64,000 nucleotides of DNA from Tumebacillus amylolyticus (lineage in GTDB: Bacteria; Bacillota; Bacilli; Tumebacillales; Tumebacillaceae). The notes below the pieces were generated by a model. It made no database searches. It was given only the letters and a program-made list of their open reading frames with translations, and was not told where the DNA came from. The stretch lies in NCBI RefSeq assembly GCF_016722965.1, contig NZ_JAEQNB010000005.1, forward strand, positions 124,001-188,000, written 5' to 3'. Of the stretch, positions 26,166 through 34,541 are shown one piece after another (position 1 is the first letter of the stretch; every line of letters begins with the position of its first letter). The position numbers and the translations under genes were made by a program.

Positions 26166-26930
26166 TCAAGGTTCAATCGTAATCACGCCCAAATTCATCG
26201 TCCTGCCTTCCTCCACCCTCACCTCCTTAAGTTCCGACTTGCCTTGCAACACCTGTACCTGCACGTCAAAAGCCGCACTGCGGCAGTTCCCAAAGGGAAG
26301 CACCACTTCGCCGCGTTCATCGCTCTGAGACTCCACGCATGGCATGAGTTTGCTCTGGCGTTTGAATGCGTTTGCAAGCGGCTCTTGCAGAGAGAACGAC
26401 CGATTGTCCGCTCCCACCTCGTACACGATGCAAGACTCGCCCGGCAACCACAGACGCTCTCCCACTTGCAGACGCCCCGCTACACGGGCGAGCGACACGT
26501 CCAACGAACCGCTTGGAGCATCCTTCGCCAACCGCGCTCGGGCAGAGACATCTGACACCACCACCGCCCGCACGGGAACACCGGCCATCACCCGCCCTGC
26601 AGAGTCGCGCACAGAAGCGCGCACGAGCGTCACGCCGTCGCCAAACGGGTACGACGGCAAGGGAGCAAGCGGCACCACCACAACCGGATACTTCGGATTC
26701 AACGTCTCGGCTGAGACCGTGAAGCTCTGCACATGATACCGTCCGGCCCGCACGAACACCCGGCGTGGGCCAGGCGGGACGTCCGTGAACACGAACATCC
26801 CGTTGGGCTTGCGCAACGGCTTTTTCACAGCCCCTTCCACCTCGACAAAAACGTCCGTGCCCCCTGCCGGCGGCCCGTACGACACCGAATCGACGAGCTG
26901 TACCACGAACAGTCCTTTGAACTCGCTCAT
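26166..26930 (-). CDS. Two-domain Ig/carboxypeptidase-regulatory-like protein of the injection system
   Basis: 254 residues; the ATG overlaps the DUF4255 stop (ATGA). Residues about 20-85 (GGTDVFVEVEGAVKKPL, FVFTDVPPGPRRVFV, VPLAPLP) and about 98-254 (VRASVRDSAGRVMAGVPVRAV, FDVQVQVL, EGRTMNLGVITIEP) look like repeated beta sandwich folds of the carboxypeptidase-regulatory type. No enzyme motif is visible. Its place between terminator-like and sheath genes suggests a structural decoration or cap component. I do not know a named equivalent in Afp. Confidence 0.65.
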   Translation of the reverse strand: MSEFKGLFVVQLVDSVSYGPPAGGTDVFVEVEGAVKKPLRKPNGMFVFTDVPPGPRRVFVRAGRYHVQSFTVSAETLNPKYPVVVVPLAPLPSYPFGDGVTLVRASVRDSAGRVMAGVPVRAVVVSDVSARARLAKDAPSGSLDVSLARVAGRLQVGERLWLPGESCIVYEVGADNRSFSLQEPLANAFKRQSKLMPCVESQSDERGEVVLPFGNCRSAAFDVQVQVLQGKSELKEVRVEEGRTMNLGVITIEP

Positions 26931-27502
26931 GATCCCTCAAGCCCACGCATGTTGTCTTTGCGATCGAGCACGCGTTGGGACTGTTTGTTGCGACCGGAGT
27001 CGAGGTAGACCGGCCCTGCGATGAAGTTGAAGGACAGCTTGTACGGTTGGTTCGGGAACAGCGTGATCGCGGTGTGCAAAGACAACGGCTCGATCAGCAA
27101 GAGGCGAAACTCTTCGTTGCTGTCGGCCAACGCCCCTTGCAACCTCGAACCGCGCACAGTCTGGTTGTCATAGAGCACTTGGATCGCCCGCCCGAGGATG
27201 CGATGTTCGTCCAAAGCCCGCGTCTGCACGTCGGCATTGGAATGCGCCGTGAGCAAAAAATGCAGATCGAGCGCCATCGGAGGTGCCTGCTGGGAGTTTC
27301 CTTGATCACTCCAAAAATTCTGTTGATTGATCCCGTTCTGCTGGACTTCATACAAAAACAAAGACAGTGCCAAATCGCCCTTGTCCGCCGGGGAGGACAA
27401 TCCGATCATCTCCGGGGTGGGAATCGGATCGGGCGTCATCTGTTCTCGCAACAGGTGTACAATCGTCCGCCCGACATCGGCAATCGCCGTAAAATCTGCC
27501 AT
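26927..27502 (-). CDS. DUF4255 protein, tail-terminator-like (Afp16 type)
   Basis: 191 residues, ATG at 27502, 2 bp downstream of the ATPase stop. DUF4255 features are present: VGRTIVHLLREQM near the start, LSLFLYEVQQNG, LDLHFLLTAHS and AITLFPNQPYKLSFNFIAGPVYLDS near the end. DUF4255 is the Afp16-like tail terminator that caps tube and sheath length in eCIS particles. The pairing with an AAA+ ATPase is one of the best markers of these systems. Confidence 0.92.
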   Translation of the reverse strand: MADFTAIADVGRTIVHLLREQMTPDPIPTPEMIGLSSPADKGDLALSLFLYEVQQNGINQQNFWSDQGNSQQAPPMALDLHFLLTAHSNADVQTRALDEHRILGRAIQVLYDNQTVRGSRLQGALADSNEEFRLLLIEPLSLHTAITLFPNQPYKLSFNFIAGPVYLDSGRNKQSQRVLDRKDNMRGLEGS

Positions 27503-27503
27503 A

Positions 27504-29666
27504 TCAAGTCAACCCCAGTTCATGCAGGTAATCTTCCACTTCCGTTTTCAAAAGCAGTTTGCCGGTTTTGTCCAATTCGTGCTTGACCGCCCGCAAGAGA
27601 TGGCGCATCTGGACCAACTGCCCTGCTTCCACCGCCAGAAACGCGGCGGAAGTTACGATATTTTTAATAGAACCGCCCGCCAATTGGAACTTTTCGGCGA
27701 GGTAGGCGAAATCGACGTCCTCGTCAAGCGGCGTTTCCTTGGGGAACATCCCTCTCCAGATATACTCACGGTACGTGGCATCCGGAAACGGAAACCGCAC
27801 GACATAATTCAAACGCCGCATAAACGCTTCGTCGATGTTCTGCTGGAAGTTGGTCGCGAGGATCGTGATCCCTTCGTACTCCTCCATTTTTTGCAGGAGA
27901 TAGGCCGTCTCGACGTTGGCATGCTTGTCATGCGAATCCTTCACTTCAGATCGCTTGCCAAACAAAGCATCCGCTTCGTCAAAGAACAGGATCGAAGAAC
28001 TCAACTGCGCTTCGGAAAAAATCTCATGCAAGTTTTTCTCCGTCTCCCCGATGTATTTCGAAATGATTTGCGAGAGGTCTATTTTGTAGATCTCCAACTG
28101 CAACTCATGGGCAATCACTTCCGCAGACATCGTCTTCCCCGTGCCCGGAGGCCCTGCAAACAACATACTGAGCCCCTTGCCGTAGGACAGTTTCTTGCCA
28201 AACCCCCACTCGCCGTACACCTGTGTGCGATATTTCATCTGGGCGCAGGCATTTTTCAAGAGGTCTTTCTGCTCGGGCGGGAGGATCAAGCTGTCAAAGG
28301 ATTGCCTTGGGGTGATGCGGACCGCTTTTTTCTCCAATTTGTGTTGGACTTGTTGGTAACAGGCTTTGTACAGGATCTCAAGGTTGATCTCCTTTGCCCC
28401 CTGCCAACGCACTCCGTGCATGGCTGCCTGCAACGCACGGATCGTCTGACCGATCGTGAAGCGAAACTTGCCGGACACCACACGCCAATCGACTTCGTCC
28501 GCCACCGGCATTCCGATTGCGAGGCGTTCCCAGATCGTACGGCGCAACTCATCCGGCGGGATGTCCAACTTCAGAGACTGCACGACTTGGGACTCGCTCC
28601 AATCTCCCGAACGCCACGGTGTCTCGGAGAGCAGAAACACCGTATCCACCTGATCCCGGATGGAGTCGAGCAGCAAGTACAGACGGCGGTCGCTGGCCTC
28701 GCCCTCGAGCAACACCTGCACATGACGCACGCACAGAATCCCTTGCTGCAACCGAGCTTCACGAACCCCCTGCGCCAATACCTCGCGCAACGGTCGCTCC
28801 TCCTCGATCGCTCGACGTACATCGACCACCACGAGCGCACGATGCGACTGCTTCGCGAAATGCCCCGCATGCAACAGCTTTCCGGAACCGGGGTTGCCTG
28901 TCAGCAACACGACCCACTGAGAGTCCCCTCGCTCCACAGACAAACCCGCCTGCAAGCGCTCCTGTACATCCTCTTCCCAGATGAATGACGGCCATTCCTG
29001 CTCCGGAGAATAGACATCGATACAGGGCAACAACGACCCCGTCTCTTCCCCATGCAACAAAAACCGCACCATCCGCTCATCCAAGCGAAGCGGACGCGAA
29101 AGCCACGTACCTCCCGCTTGCTCCTCTTGCTTCAAAAAATACCGCATCAACGCCCCATCCGGCCCAAGCGCCGCCCGAGCTTCCATCCGTTCCGACGGAG
29201 AGTCGCACAACAACTTCAATACCAGATCGACCGTCGGATACTTACACGTCACATCGTCCTGCAAGTAGGCGTAGAGCTTCTCATACTTGCGGTCTACTTC
29301 GACGGCGAGACAAGCGAGCAGACAACGTTGTTCAAACGGCGTGAGGGCGAAGCATGAAGCAACGTGTGCCAAGGGCAAGCGGACGTTCTCCTGCCGGCTC
29401 TGCTGCACCAACTCCTCCAACGCCGCTTGTAGCTCCACTTGTTCCCGCCATTCCTCATCGCCCTCTTCGTCCCTTGCAAAAAGCATCGGCTCCTGCAGGA
29501 GCAACCGCTGTACCTCTTGCTCTGAGACAACCAATCCCTGAAACGGGTCCATGAGATCTTCCTGCGGCGGCGCGGCTTGCCATTGTTTGTTCAAAAGCAT
29601 CTGAATTTTCAAGTCAAGCCATTGCAACGATTGCACCAGATGCTCCAAGCCGTTCCCCAATCCCAC
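27504..29666 (-). CDS. eCIS AAA+ ATPase (Afp15-like)
   Basis: 720 residues from a GTG at 29666 after GGAGGGTGAACC. The N-terminal 240 residues resemble the eCIS ATPase N-domain (LTPFEQRCLLACLAVEVDRKYEKLYAYLQDD). A first P-loop (LLTGNPGSGK, about 252) belongs to a degenerate module. A full AAA+ module follows: Walker A AGPPGTGKT (about 500), Walker B SILFFDEADALFG (about 557) and an arginine-finger region ATNFQQNIDEAFMRRL. Afp15-like ATPases act in particle assembly or cargo loading and are not a structural motor. It is the first gene of the operon. Confidence 0.92.
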   Translation of the reverse strand: MGLGNGLEHLVQSLQWLDLKIQMLLNKQWQAAPPQEDLMDPFQGLVVSEQEVQRLLLQEPMLFARDEEGDEEWREQVELQAALEELVQQSRQENVRLPLAHVASCFALTPFEQRCLLACLAVEVDRKYEKLYAYLQDDVTCKYPTVDLVLKLLCDSPSERMEARAALGPDGALMRYFLKQEEQAGGTWLSRPLRLDERMVRFLLHGEETGSLLPCIDVYSPEQEWPSFIWEEDVQERLQAGLSVERGDSQWVVLLTGNPGSGKLLHAGHFAKQSHRALVVVDVRRAIEEERPLREVLAQGVREARLQQGILCVRHVQVLLEGEASDRRLYLLLDSIRDQVDTVFLLSETPWRSGDWSESQVVQSLKLDIPPDELRRTIWERLAIGMPVADEVDWRVVSGKFRFTIGQTIRALQAAMHGVRWQGAKEINLEILYKACYQQVQHKLEKKAVRITPRQSFDSLILPPEQKDLLKNACAQMKYRTQVYGEWGFGKKLSYGKGLSMLFAGPPGTGKTMSAEVIAHELQLEIYKIDLSQIISKYIGETEKNLHEIFSEAQLSSSILFFDEADALFGKRSEVKDSHDKHANVETAYLLQKMEEYEGITILATNFQQNIDEAFMRRLNYVVRFPFPDATYREYIWRGMFPKETPLDEDVDFAYLAEKFQLAGGSIKNIVTSAAFLAVEAGQLVQMRHLLRAVKHELDKTGKLLLKTEVEDYLHELGLT

Positions 29667-29743
29667 GGTTCACCCTCCACGATCTATACTTGTATGTTAG
29701 ATTCGATAAATGCTTCTCAAAAAATGCCTTACATAGTCTTTAT

Positions 29744-29752
29744 ATCATATCA
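29744..29752 (-). promoter_or_regulatory. Candidate extended -10 promoter for the injection-system operon
   Basis: On the minus strand TGATATGAT gives an extended -10 (TGn then TATGAT) about 70 bp before the ATPase start, in the most A/T-rich stretch between the ispA terminator and the operon. No good -35 is visible, which suits an extended -10 or an activator-dependent promoter. No palindrome marks a repressor site. Confidence 0.4.
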
Positions 29753-29820
29753 CGGGTACGAATATCTAGTTTGGCGTTCAATATCTCCATTAACCAGTTA
29801 ATCCCAATCAACCCGGAAAT

Positions 29821-29862
29821 AAAAAAAGACTTGCGGCAAGCGCGTGCCACAAGTCTTTTTTT
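29821..29862 (-). terminator. Terminator after ispA
   Basis: AAAAAAAGACTTG with GGCA pairs with TGCC and CAAGTCTTTTTTT around a 6-nt loop, one mismatch in the stem. It lies 7 bp beyond the ispA stop. It insulates the injection operon from the housekeeping cluster. Confidence 0.9.
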
Positions 29863-29868
29863 AACTTC

Positions 29869-30765
29869 TTATTTGTCGCGAGAGACCAGCCAATCGGCAA
29901 TCTCATGCAGTCGCAACGCTTCAAGATCGGATGCTTGCAGCGCTTGATGTGCTTCGTCAGTCAAGCGGCGTACCATGTGACGGGATTCATCTAACCCGTA
30001 GAGCACCGGGTAGGTCGATTTGTCATGCGCCGCATCCGCTCCGACCGCCTTGCCGAGCTTCGCCGTCTCGCCTACGACATCGAGGATGTCGTCTTGAATC
30101 TGAAACGCGAGGCCGATCCGCTGGGCATAGGTGGTCAGGGCTTGCAACTGCACTTCGGTCGCACCGGCGAACAGGGCCCCGATGCGCACCGATGCTGTGA
30201 GAAGCGCTCCGGTTTTGTTGGCGTGGATAAAAGCGAGGGTTTCCGCATTCGCTTGCTTCCCCTCGTTCTCCATATCCGCCATCTGACCTGCGACCATCCC
30301 GACAGCGCCTGCCGCTTTGGCAAGTTCGCCGATGATGCGGAGCATCGTTTCCGCTTTGATTCCCGTCTGCACGGTGCTAAGCACTTGAAACGCATGGGTC
30401 AGCAACGCATCGCCGGCCAGCAACGCGGTCGCTTCGCCGTACACTTTGTGATTGGTCGGTTGACCACGGCGCAGGTCATCGTCGTCCATGCAGGGCAAAT
30501 CGTCATGGATCAGCGAATAGGTGTGGATCATCTCAAGCGTTGTCGCAACCGGCAACGCCGCTTCGAGGTTTCCGCCCAACGCGTCCACCGTAGCCAAAGT
30601 CAGAGCGGGACGCAGTCGCTTTCCACCTGCAAAGAGACTGTAGCGCATCGAGTCGTAGAGCACGCCCGGATACTGCGTTTTGGGCGGCAAGAGACGGTCC
30701 ATCGTCTGTTCAATTTTCTCATTCAACTCTTCGATATACGTCTTCAGGTCCGTGGATGAGGCCAT
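29869..30765 (-). CDS. ispA: Farnesyl diphosphate synthase (geranyltranstransferase)
   Basis: 298 residues, ATG at 30765 after CGGAGGAATAGC. It joins isopentenyl diphosphate to allylic diphosphates for isoprenoid synthesis in the cytosol. The first aspartate-rich motif is DDLPCMDDDDLRRG (about 84-97) and the second is DDILD (about 227). The FAGGKRLRP basic motif near residue 46 and the family length also fit. It is the last gene of xseA-xseB-ispA. In B. subtilis dxs follows ispA; here the injection system follows. Confidence 0.95.
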   Translation of the reverse strand: MASSTDLKTYIEELNEKIEQTMDRLLPPKTQYPGVLYDSMRYSLFAGGKRLRPALTLATVDALGGNLEAALPVATTLEMIHTYSLIHDDLPCMDDDDLRRGQPTNHKVYGEATALLAGDALLTHAFQVLSTVQTGIKAETMLRIIGELAKAAGAVGMVAGQMADMENEGKQANAETLAFIHANKTGALLTASVRIGALFAGATEVQLQALTTYAQRIGLAFQIQDDILDVVGETAKLGKAVGADAAHDKSTYPVLYGLDESRHMVRRLTDEAHQALQASDLEALRLHEIADWLVSRDK

Positions 30766-30769
30766 GAAG

Positions 30770-31018
30770 CTATTCCTCCGTCGTCGTAAAAGGTTTTTTC
30801 ACCAGTTGGCCCGACTCTTGAACCAACATCTGGATTTTCTGTTCCGCTTGGTCGAGCTTCTCCCGACAAATGCGCGCGAGGCTCATCCCCTCTTGGAATT
30901 CGGCAATCGCTTGCTCCAACGGCAAGTCGCCCGCTTCCATGGCGCGCACGATCTCTTCAAGGCGTTCCAAAGCTTGTTCAAAGCTTTGTTCTACTTGTTG
31001 TTCATTCGTTTCCGTCAT
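30770..31018 (-). CDS. xseB: Exodeoxyribonuclease VII small subunit
   Basis: 82 residues with the XseB helical hairpin: SFEQALERLEEIVRAMEAG and LEQAIAEFQEGMSLARICREKLDQAE. Its start lies inside the end of xseA (17-bp overlap), and it precedes ispA by 4 bp, so the three are translationally linked. It partners XseA to degrade single-stranded DNA. Confidence 0.95.
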   Translation of the reverse strand: MTETNEQQVEQSFEQALERLEEIVRAMEAGDLPLEQAIAEFQEGMSLARICREKLDQAEQKIQMLVQESGQLVKKPFTTTEE

Positions 31019-32372
31019 CGGTGTTCTCCTCCTCCAATCCCCATACTTGACAGTCGAGCCAGCCGTCCTTCACGCGCACCAACACCTGATCGCTCGGGTT
31101 CACGTCTCGGACGGAACGGATCAGGCGTTTTTTGCCGCTTGTGTAGGCAAGGGAATAGCCACGGCGCATGACGTTGAGCGGGCTGTAGGCGTCGAGTTTG
31201 TCAAGCATGCGCTCGAAACGGTTCTCATCACGTTGCACGACTTGTCCGGTCGCACGGGTCAAGCGTTCCACAGCGTACATCAACTGTTGCTCCATCCGCT
31301 TCGCACGCTCGACAGGGCTTACTTGCACCAACCGCGCTTCCAACTGCGACAAGCGGCGGTTCTGTTGGTTGGCAAGCCTCGTGAGCGCCAGTTGCAGGCG
31401 GTCTTCTTGGTTGTCGATCACCTGTCGCCATTGATTCAACTGGTGCGTAGGACGTGTGAACACCGTCGACGACTCCACGCGCTCCAAACGTTTGCGTCCA
31501 TCCTTCACGCGATCGAGCAAATGCTTCTGCAACCCCATCTGCAACGTGTCGATCCGACGTCGCAACTCCACGATGTGCGGCACCGCAAGTTCCGCCGCCG
31601 CCGTCGGGGTCGCCGCTCGGACGTCCGCCACAAAGTCGGCCAGTGTCGTGTCGGTCTCGTGACCGACCGCCGAAATCACAGGTATCGTCGACGCATGGAT
31701 GGCCCGCACGACGATCTCCTCGTTGAACGCCCACAGTTCTTCAAGCGACCCGCCCCCGCGCCCGACGATTAACACGTCGACTTCGCCGAGCTCGTTCATG
31801 GCGCGAATTGCCTCTGCTACAGACGACGGAGCTCCCGGACCCTGTACGATGACCGGGTGCAGGAGCACATCCGCAACCGGAAAGCGGCGGGAAATCGTCG
31901 TGATGATGTCGCGCACAGCCGCTCCTGTCGGCGAGGTGATCACGCCCACGACGCGCGGGAAACTCGGGAGCGGTTTTTTGTGTACCGCATCGAACAAGCC
32001 CTCGCGTTGGAGTTTTTCCTTGAGCTGTTGCAAGGCGAGGAACAGCGACCCCAATCCCTCCGGCTGCATGTCGTCGACATAGAGCTGGTACGCCCCGTCG
32101 CGCTCGAACACGGAGACATAGCCGTGCACGATGACTTTCATGCCTTCCTTGGGGATAAATTTCAGGTAGCGGTTGTTCCCGGCGAACATGATCGCTTTGA
32201 TCCGCGAGTTCGGGTCCTTGAGCGTGAAGTACATGTGGCCTTTGCTGTGATGGGTAAAGTTGGAGATCTCACCTCTTACCCAACAGTCTTGCAGGCTCGG
32301 ATTGTTTTCAAACATGTTTTTGATCTTCATCGTCAGCATCGTGACGGTCGGGATCTCACGCTGGTTGTTCAA
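31002..32372 (-). CDS. xseA: Exodeoxyribonuclease VII large subunit
   Basis: I chose the TTG at 32372, 8 bp after GAGAGGA, giving 456 residues, the normal family length. The longer frame upstream has no ribosome site. The OB-fold N-terminus (VRGEISNFTHHSKGHMYFTLKD, about 32-53) is followed by the catalytic core with VGVITSPTGAAVRDII and IVGRGGGSLEELWAFNEE, then ISAVGHETDTTLADFVADVRAATPTAAAE, then a long coiled-coil C-terminus. It forms the single-strand nuclease with XseB. Confidence 0.95.
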   Translation of the reverse strand: MNNQREIPTVTMLTMKIKNMFENNPSLQDCWVRGEISNFTHHSKGHMYFTLKDPNSRIKAIMFAGNNRYLKFIPKEGMKVIVHGYVSVFERDGAYQLYVDDMQPEGLGSLFLALQQLKEKLQREGLFDAVHKKPLPSFPRVVGVITSPTGAAVRDIITTISRRFPVADVLLHPVIVQGPGAPSSVAEAIRAMNELGEVDVLIVGRGGGSLEELWAFNEEIVVRAIHASTIPVISAVGHETDTTLADFVADVRAATPTAAAELAVPHIVELRRRIDTLQMGLQKHLLDRVKDGRKRLERVESSTVFTRPTHQLNQWRQVIDNQEDRLQLALTRLANQQNRRLSQLEARLVQVSPVERAKRMEQQLMYAVERLTRATGQVVQRDENRFERMLDKLDAYSPLNVMRRGYSLAYTSGKKRLIRSVRDVNPSDQVLVRVKDGWLDCQVWGLEEENTDDGNE

Positions 32373-32423
32373 AACGCTCGTCCTCTCGTTCCATGACAGT
32401 AGATAGTAGCATTCTAACATACA

Positions 32424-32460
32424 GCAAAAAAAGTTCACACCCGCACAGGGGTGTGAACTT
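32424..32460 (-). terminator. Terminator after the ferredoxin-NADP reductase-like gene
   Basis: AAGTTCACACCC (32431-32442) and GGGTGTGAACTT (32449-32460) form a perfect 12-bp stem with a 6-nt loop; the minus-strand transcript then runs into seven U residues. It lies 24 bp past the stop at 32484, before xseA. Confidence 0.92.
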
Positions 32461-32483
32461 TCTTTTCACAAACGCAAACTTTC

Positions 32484-33494
32484 TTAGTGATCGCGGGACG
32501 AGCTGTGGCCCGGATGAAGTTTCGCGTTCGGGTCGAAGAACAACTTCGCGTTGTTGACTGCGGTCGGCGCTTCGCCGAAGCCGGTTGCAATCAACTTGAC
32601 TTTGCCCGGATAGGTGACGACGTCGCCCGCTGCATAGACGCCCGGGATGTTGGTTTCGCCCTTGGTGTTGACGACGATGGCGTTGTCCACGATCTCAAGA
32701 CCCCACTCATGAACCGGACCGAGAGACGCAGAGAAACCGAGTGCGCCGATAATCAGGTCCACGTCGATCTCTTCGGTGGACTTGTCCTTGTTGTTGATAA
32801 GCGTCGCCTTCTCCACTTTGCCGGAGCCGTCGACCGCTTTGAGTTCCGTGAAGACTTTCACCTCAACAGTGGACTTTTGCAGGTTCTTGACAGACTCTTC
32901 GTGCGCGCGGAACTGATCGCGGCGGTGGATCAGGGTAACTTTTTCACAGACGGTTTCCAGCATCAGCGCGTAGTCTACCGCGGAGTCGCCGCCGCCGACG
33001 ACCAGGGCTTTTTTGCCTTGATGCGCTTGGAGGTTGTCGATGAAGTAGTGAATCCCGTTGCCACGGAAGTTGCTTGCGTTCTCAGCCGGCAGTTCGCGCG
33101 GGGTGAAAGCACCGATGCCCGCGGTGATGATGACCGTTTTGGAGTAGTGTTTCGTGGTGTTGGTGGTCAGTTCAAAAGTGCCGTCTTCCAGTTTGTTCAA
33201 GCCGATGACTTTCTCGTTCAGGCAAACGGTCGGGTTGTATTGGAACGCTTGCTCCTTGAGGTTGTTGACGAGGTCGCGCGCCAAAACCTTCGGGAAGCCC
33301 GCTACGTCGTAGATGTACTTCTCCGGGTACAACTCTGCCAATTGACCGCCAAGTTGCGGCAGGGAGTCGATGATCTTGGTCTTCGCATCGCGGATGCCCG
33401 CGTAAAACGCGGTGAACAGACCTGCCGGGCCGCCACCGACGATGGTGATGTCATACATCTCTTGGTCCACTTTCAAATCCTGTACTTCTGCCAT
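32484..33494 (-). CDS. Ferredoxin/flavodoxin-NADP reductase, thioredoxin-reductase-like (YumC type)
   Basis: 336 residues from the ATG at 33494; a GTG three codons upstream sits too close to GGAGG (2 bp). FAD-binding [14 protein letters not shown] (about 20-33), NADP-binding [13 protein letters not shown] (about 160-172) and ATGFGEAP near the end match the TrxR-like FNR family of Bacillota. There is no CxxC redox pair, so it is not thioredoxin reductase. It passes electrons between NADPH and ferredoxin or flavodoxin. It lies between xseA and the Kae1 paralogue, where B. subtilis has folD. Confidence 0.9.
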   Translation of the reverse strand: MAEVQDLKVDQEMYDITIVGGGPAGLFTAFYAGIRDAKTKIIDSLPQLGGQLAELYPEKYIYDVAGFPKVLARDLVNNLKEQAFQYNPTVCLNEKVIGLNKLEDGTFELTTNTTKHYSKTVIITAGIGAFTPRELPAENASNFRGNGIHYFIDNLQAHQGKKALVVGGGDSAVDYALMLETVCEKVTLIHRRDQFRAHEESVKNLQKSTVEVKVFTELKAVDGSGKVEKATLINNKDKSTEEIDVDLIIGALGFSASLGPVHEWGLEIVDNAIVVNTKGETNIPGVYAAGDVVTYPGKVKLIATGFGEAPTAVNNAKLFFDPNAKLHPGHSSSRDH

Positions 33495-33546
33495 GAATTT
33501 CACTGCCTCCTATTATTCGAGCAATTTCGAGCATTCACCAAATTCC

Positions 33547-33554
33547 ATTATACA
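33547..33554 (-). promoter_or_regulatory. Candidate -10 for the ferredoxin-NADP reductase-like gene
   Basis: The minus strand reads TGTATAAT about 50 bp before the ATG, a perfect TATAAT. No convincing -35 is seen 17 bp upstream, where the preceding terminator hairpin sits. Distance and sequence support a weak sigma-A promoter. Confidence 0.45.
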
Positions 33555-33556
33555 GG

Positions 33557-33585
33557 AAAAGTCCTGAGTCCGAAATGTACTCAGG
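33557..33585 (-). terminator. Terminator overlapping the stop of the Kae1-like gene
   Basis: CCTGAGT (33563-33569) pairs with ACTCAGG (33579-33585) and is followed on the minus strand by ACTTTTCC. The stem overlaps the stop codon at 33583-33581. Only four U residues follow, so it may be leaky. Confidence 0.55.
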
Positions 33586-34540
33586 AGTGACTTTTGTTTT
33601 GGAGTTGTGACAATCCGAGTCGTGCCACCCCGAACGCGTTGTCTGTGGAATAGCGCGGCAATGCAAAATACAACTGCGCACGGACGGCCGGGTGTTCGAG
33701 ACGGTGCTTCAAGCGCCCGCGAATGAACGCGTTCGCTGCAACACCTCCGACGATCAACAAGTGCTTGGCGCCGAGTTCCTCGACAGCCTTACGGAGTGTC
33801 TTCTCCAAGCCTTTTGCGATACAGCGCTCGACAGCACGGGCAACGTCTGCCGGATTGGCGCCTCCTTGAATCAAACGCATCGCCGCCGTCTCCGGCCCTG
33901 CAAACGACAAATTGAAGCCTTTGACAGGCGATGGCAGCGTCACGCTCTCGTCGTTCGACTGTTGAGCGAGCGTCTCCAAGTGCGGTCCTGCCGGGAACGA
34001 CAGGCCAAGAGCCACGCCGACACGGTCAACGAATTGACCCGCATGCAGGTCAACGCTTGTGCCGAGTTCCTCAATCTCATATCCGTCCGACAGACGCATC
34101 ACATCGAGCAAGTCGGTGGTGCCGCCGGAGATGTGGACGGCGAGAAAGTGATCGGCGGGTACAGCTTCTGTGCTTCCTTCACCGGCTGCGATGTGTCCCT
34201 CTTGGTGCGACGTTTCGAGAAACGGCACGCCAAACGTCGCTGCGAGACTGCGACCGAGGCCGCTCCCCGCCGTGAAGACCGGCATGTACGAACCGTCACG
34301 TCGACGGGGACGTGTGGACGCGCAGACAGCGGCGAGTTCGGATGGCAACACGCCGATTTTTTCAATCAAATCAGGTAAGTTCTGCACATGCTGAAAAAGA
34401 GCGGCTGACTGTTGCAGCCCCCGCTCTCCCTCTTCCACCCGCAACAGCCGTCGCTCCTCACGCACGATCTGCCCCTGTTGATCCACGAGGCACACGGAGG
34501 TCGTGTAGTTGCTGGTGTCAATGCCGAGGACGTAGGTCAT
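33581..34540 (-). CDS. Kae1/TsaD-like paralogue (ASKHA family), not canonical TsaD
   Basis: 319 residues. The ATPase core LGIDTSNYTTSVCLVD, metal-binding HxxxH as SHQEGH (about 109-114) and phosphate loops HISGGTTDLL and LIVGGVAANAFIRGRL match the Kae1/TsaD fold. Canonical TsaD has HHMEAH and SGGHTEL; those positions differ here, as does STRPRRRDGSYMPVF in place of the TsaD GPGL region. It is therefore probably the divergent paralogue seen in several Bacillota, not the tRNA t6A enzyme. It overlaps no gene and starts 1 bp after the nusB stop with a weak ribosome site, suggesting coupling. Confidence 0.8.
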   Translation of the reverse strand: MTYVLGIDTSNYTTSVCLVDQQGQIVREERRLLRVEEGERGLQQSAALFQHVQNLPDLIEKIGVLPSELAAVCASTRPRRRDGSYMPVFTAGSGLGRSLAATFGVPFLETSHQEGHIAAGEGSTEAVPADHFLAVHISGGTTDLLDVMRLSDGYEIEELGTSVDLHAGQFVDRVGVALGLSFPAGPHLETLAQQSNDESVTLPSPVKGFNLSFAGPETAAMRLIQGGANPADVARAVERCIAKGLEKTLRKAVEELGAKHLLIVGGVAANAFIRGRLKHRLEHPAVRAQLYFALPRYSTDNAFGVARLGLSQLQNKSHS

Positions 34541-34541
34541 A

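Noticed and set aside
4356-29666. Defective prophage or R-type tailocin
   Set aside because: DUF4255, eCIS-type AAA+ ATPase, DUF4157 and paired gp6-like genes point to eCIS. There is no holin, endolysin, fibre, integrase or phage regulator.
4356-29666. Type VI secretion system
   Set aside because: No TssJLM membrane complex and no ClpV; the sheath is a single-chain type, and gp27 and gp5 are separate genes.
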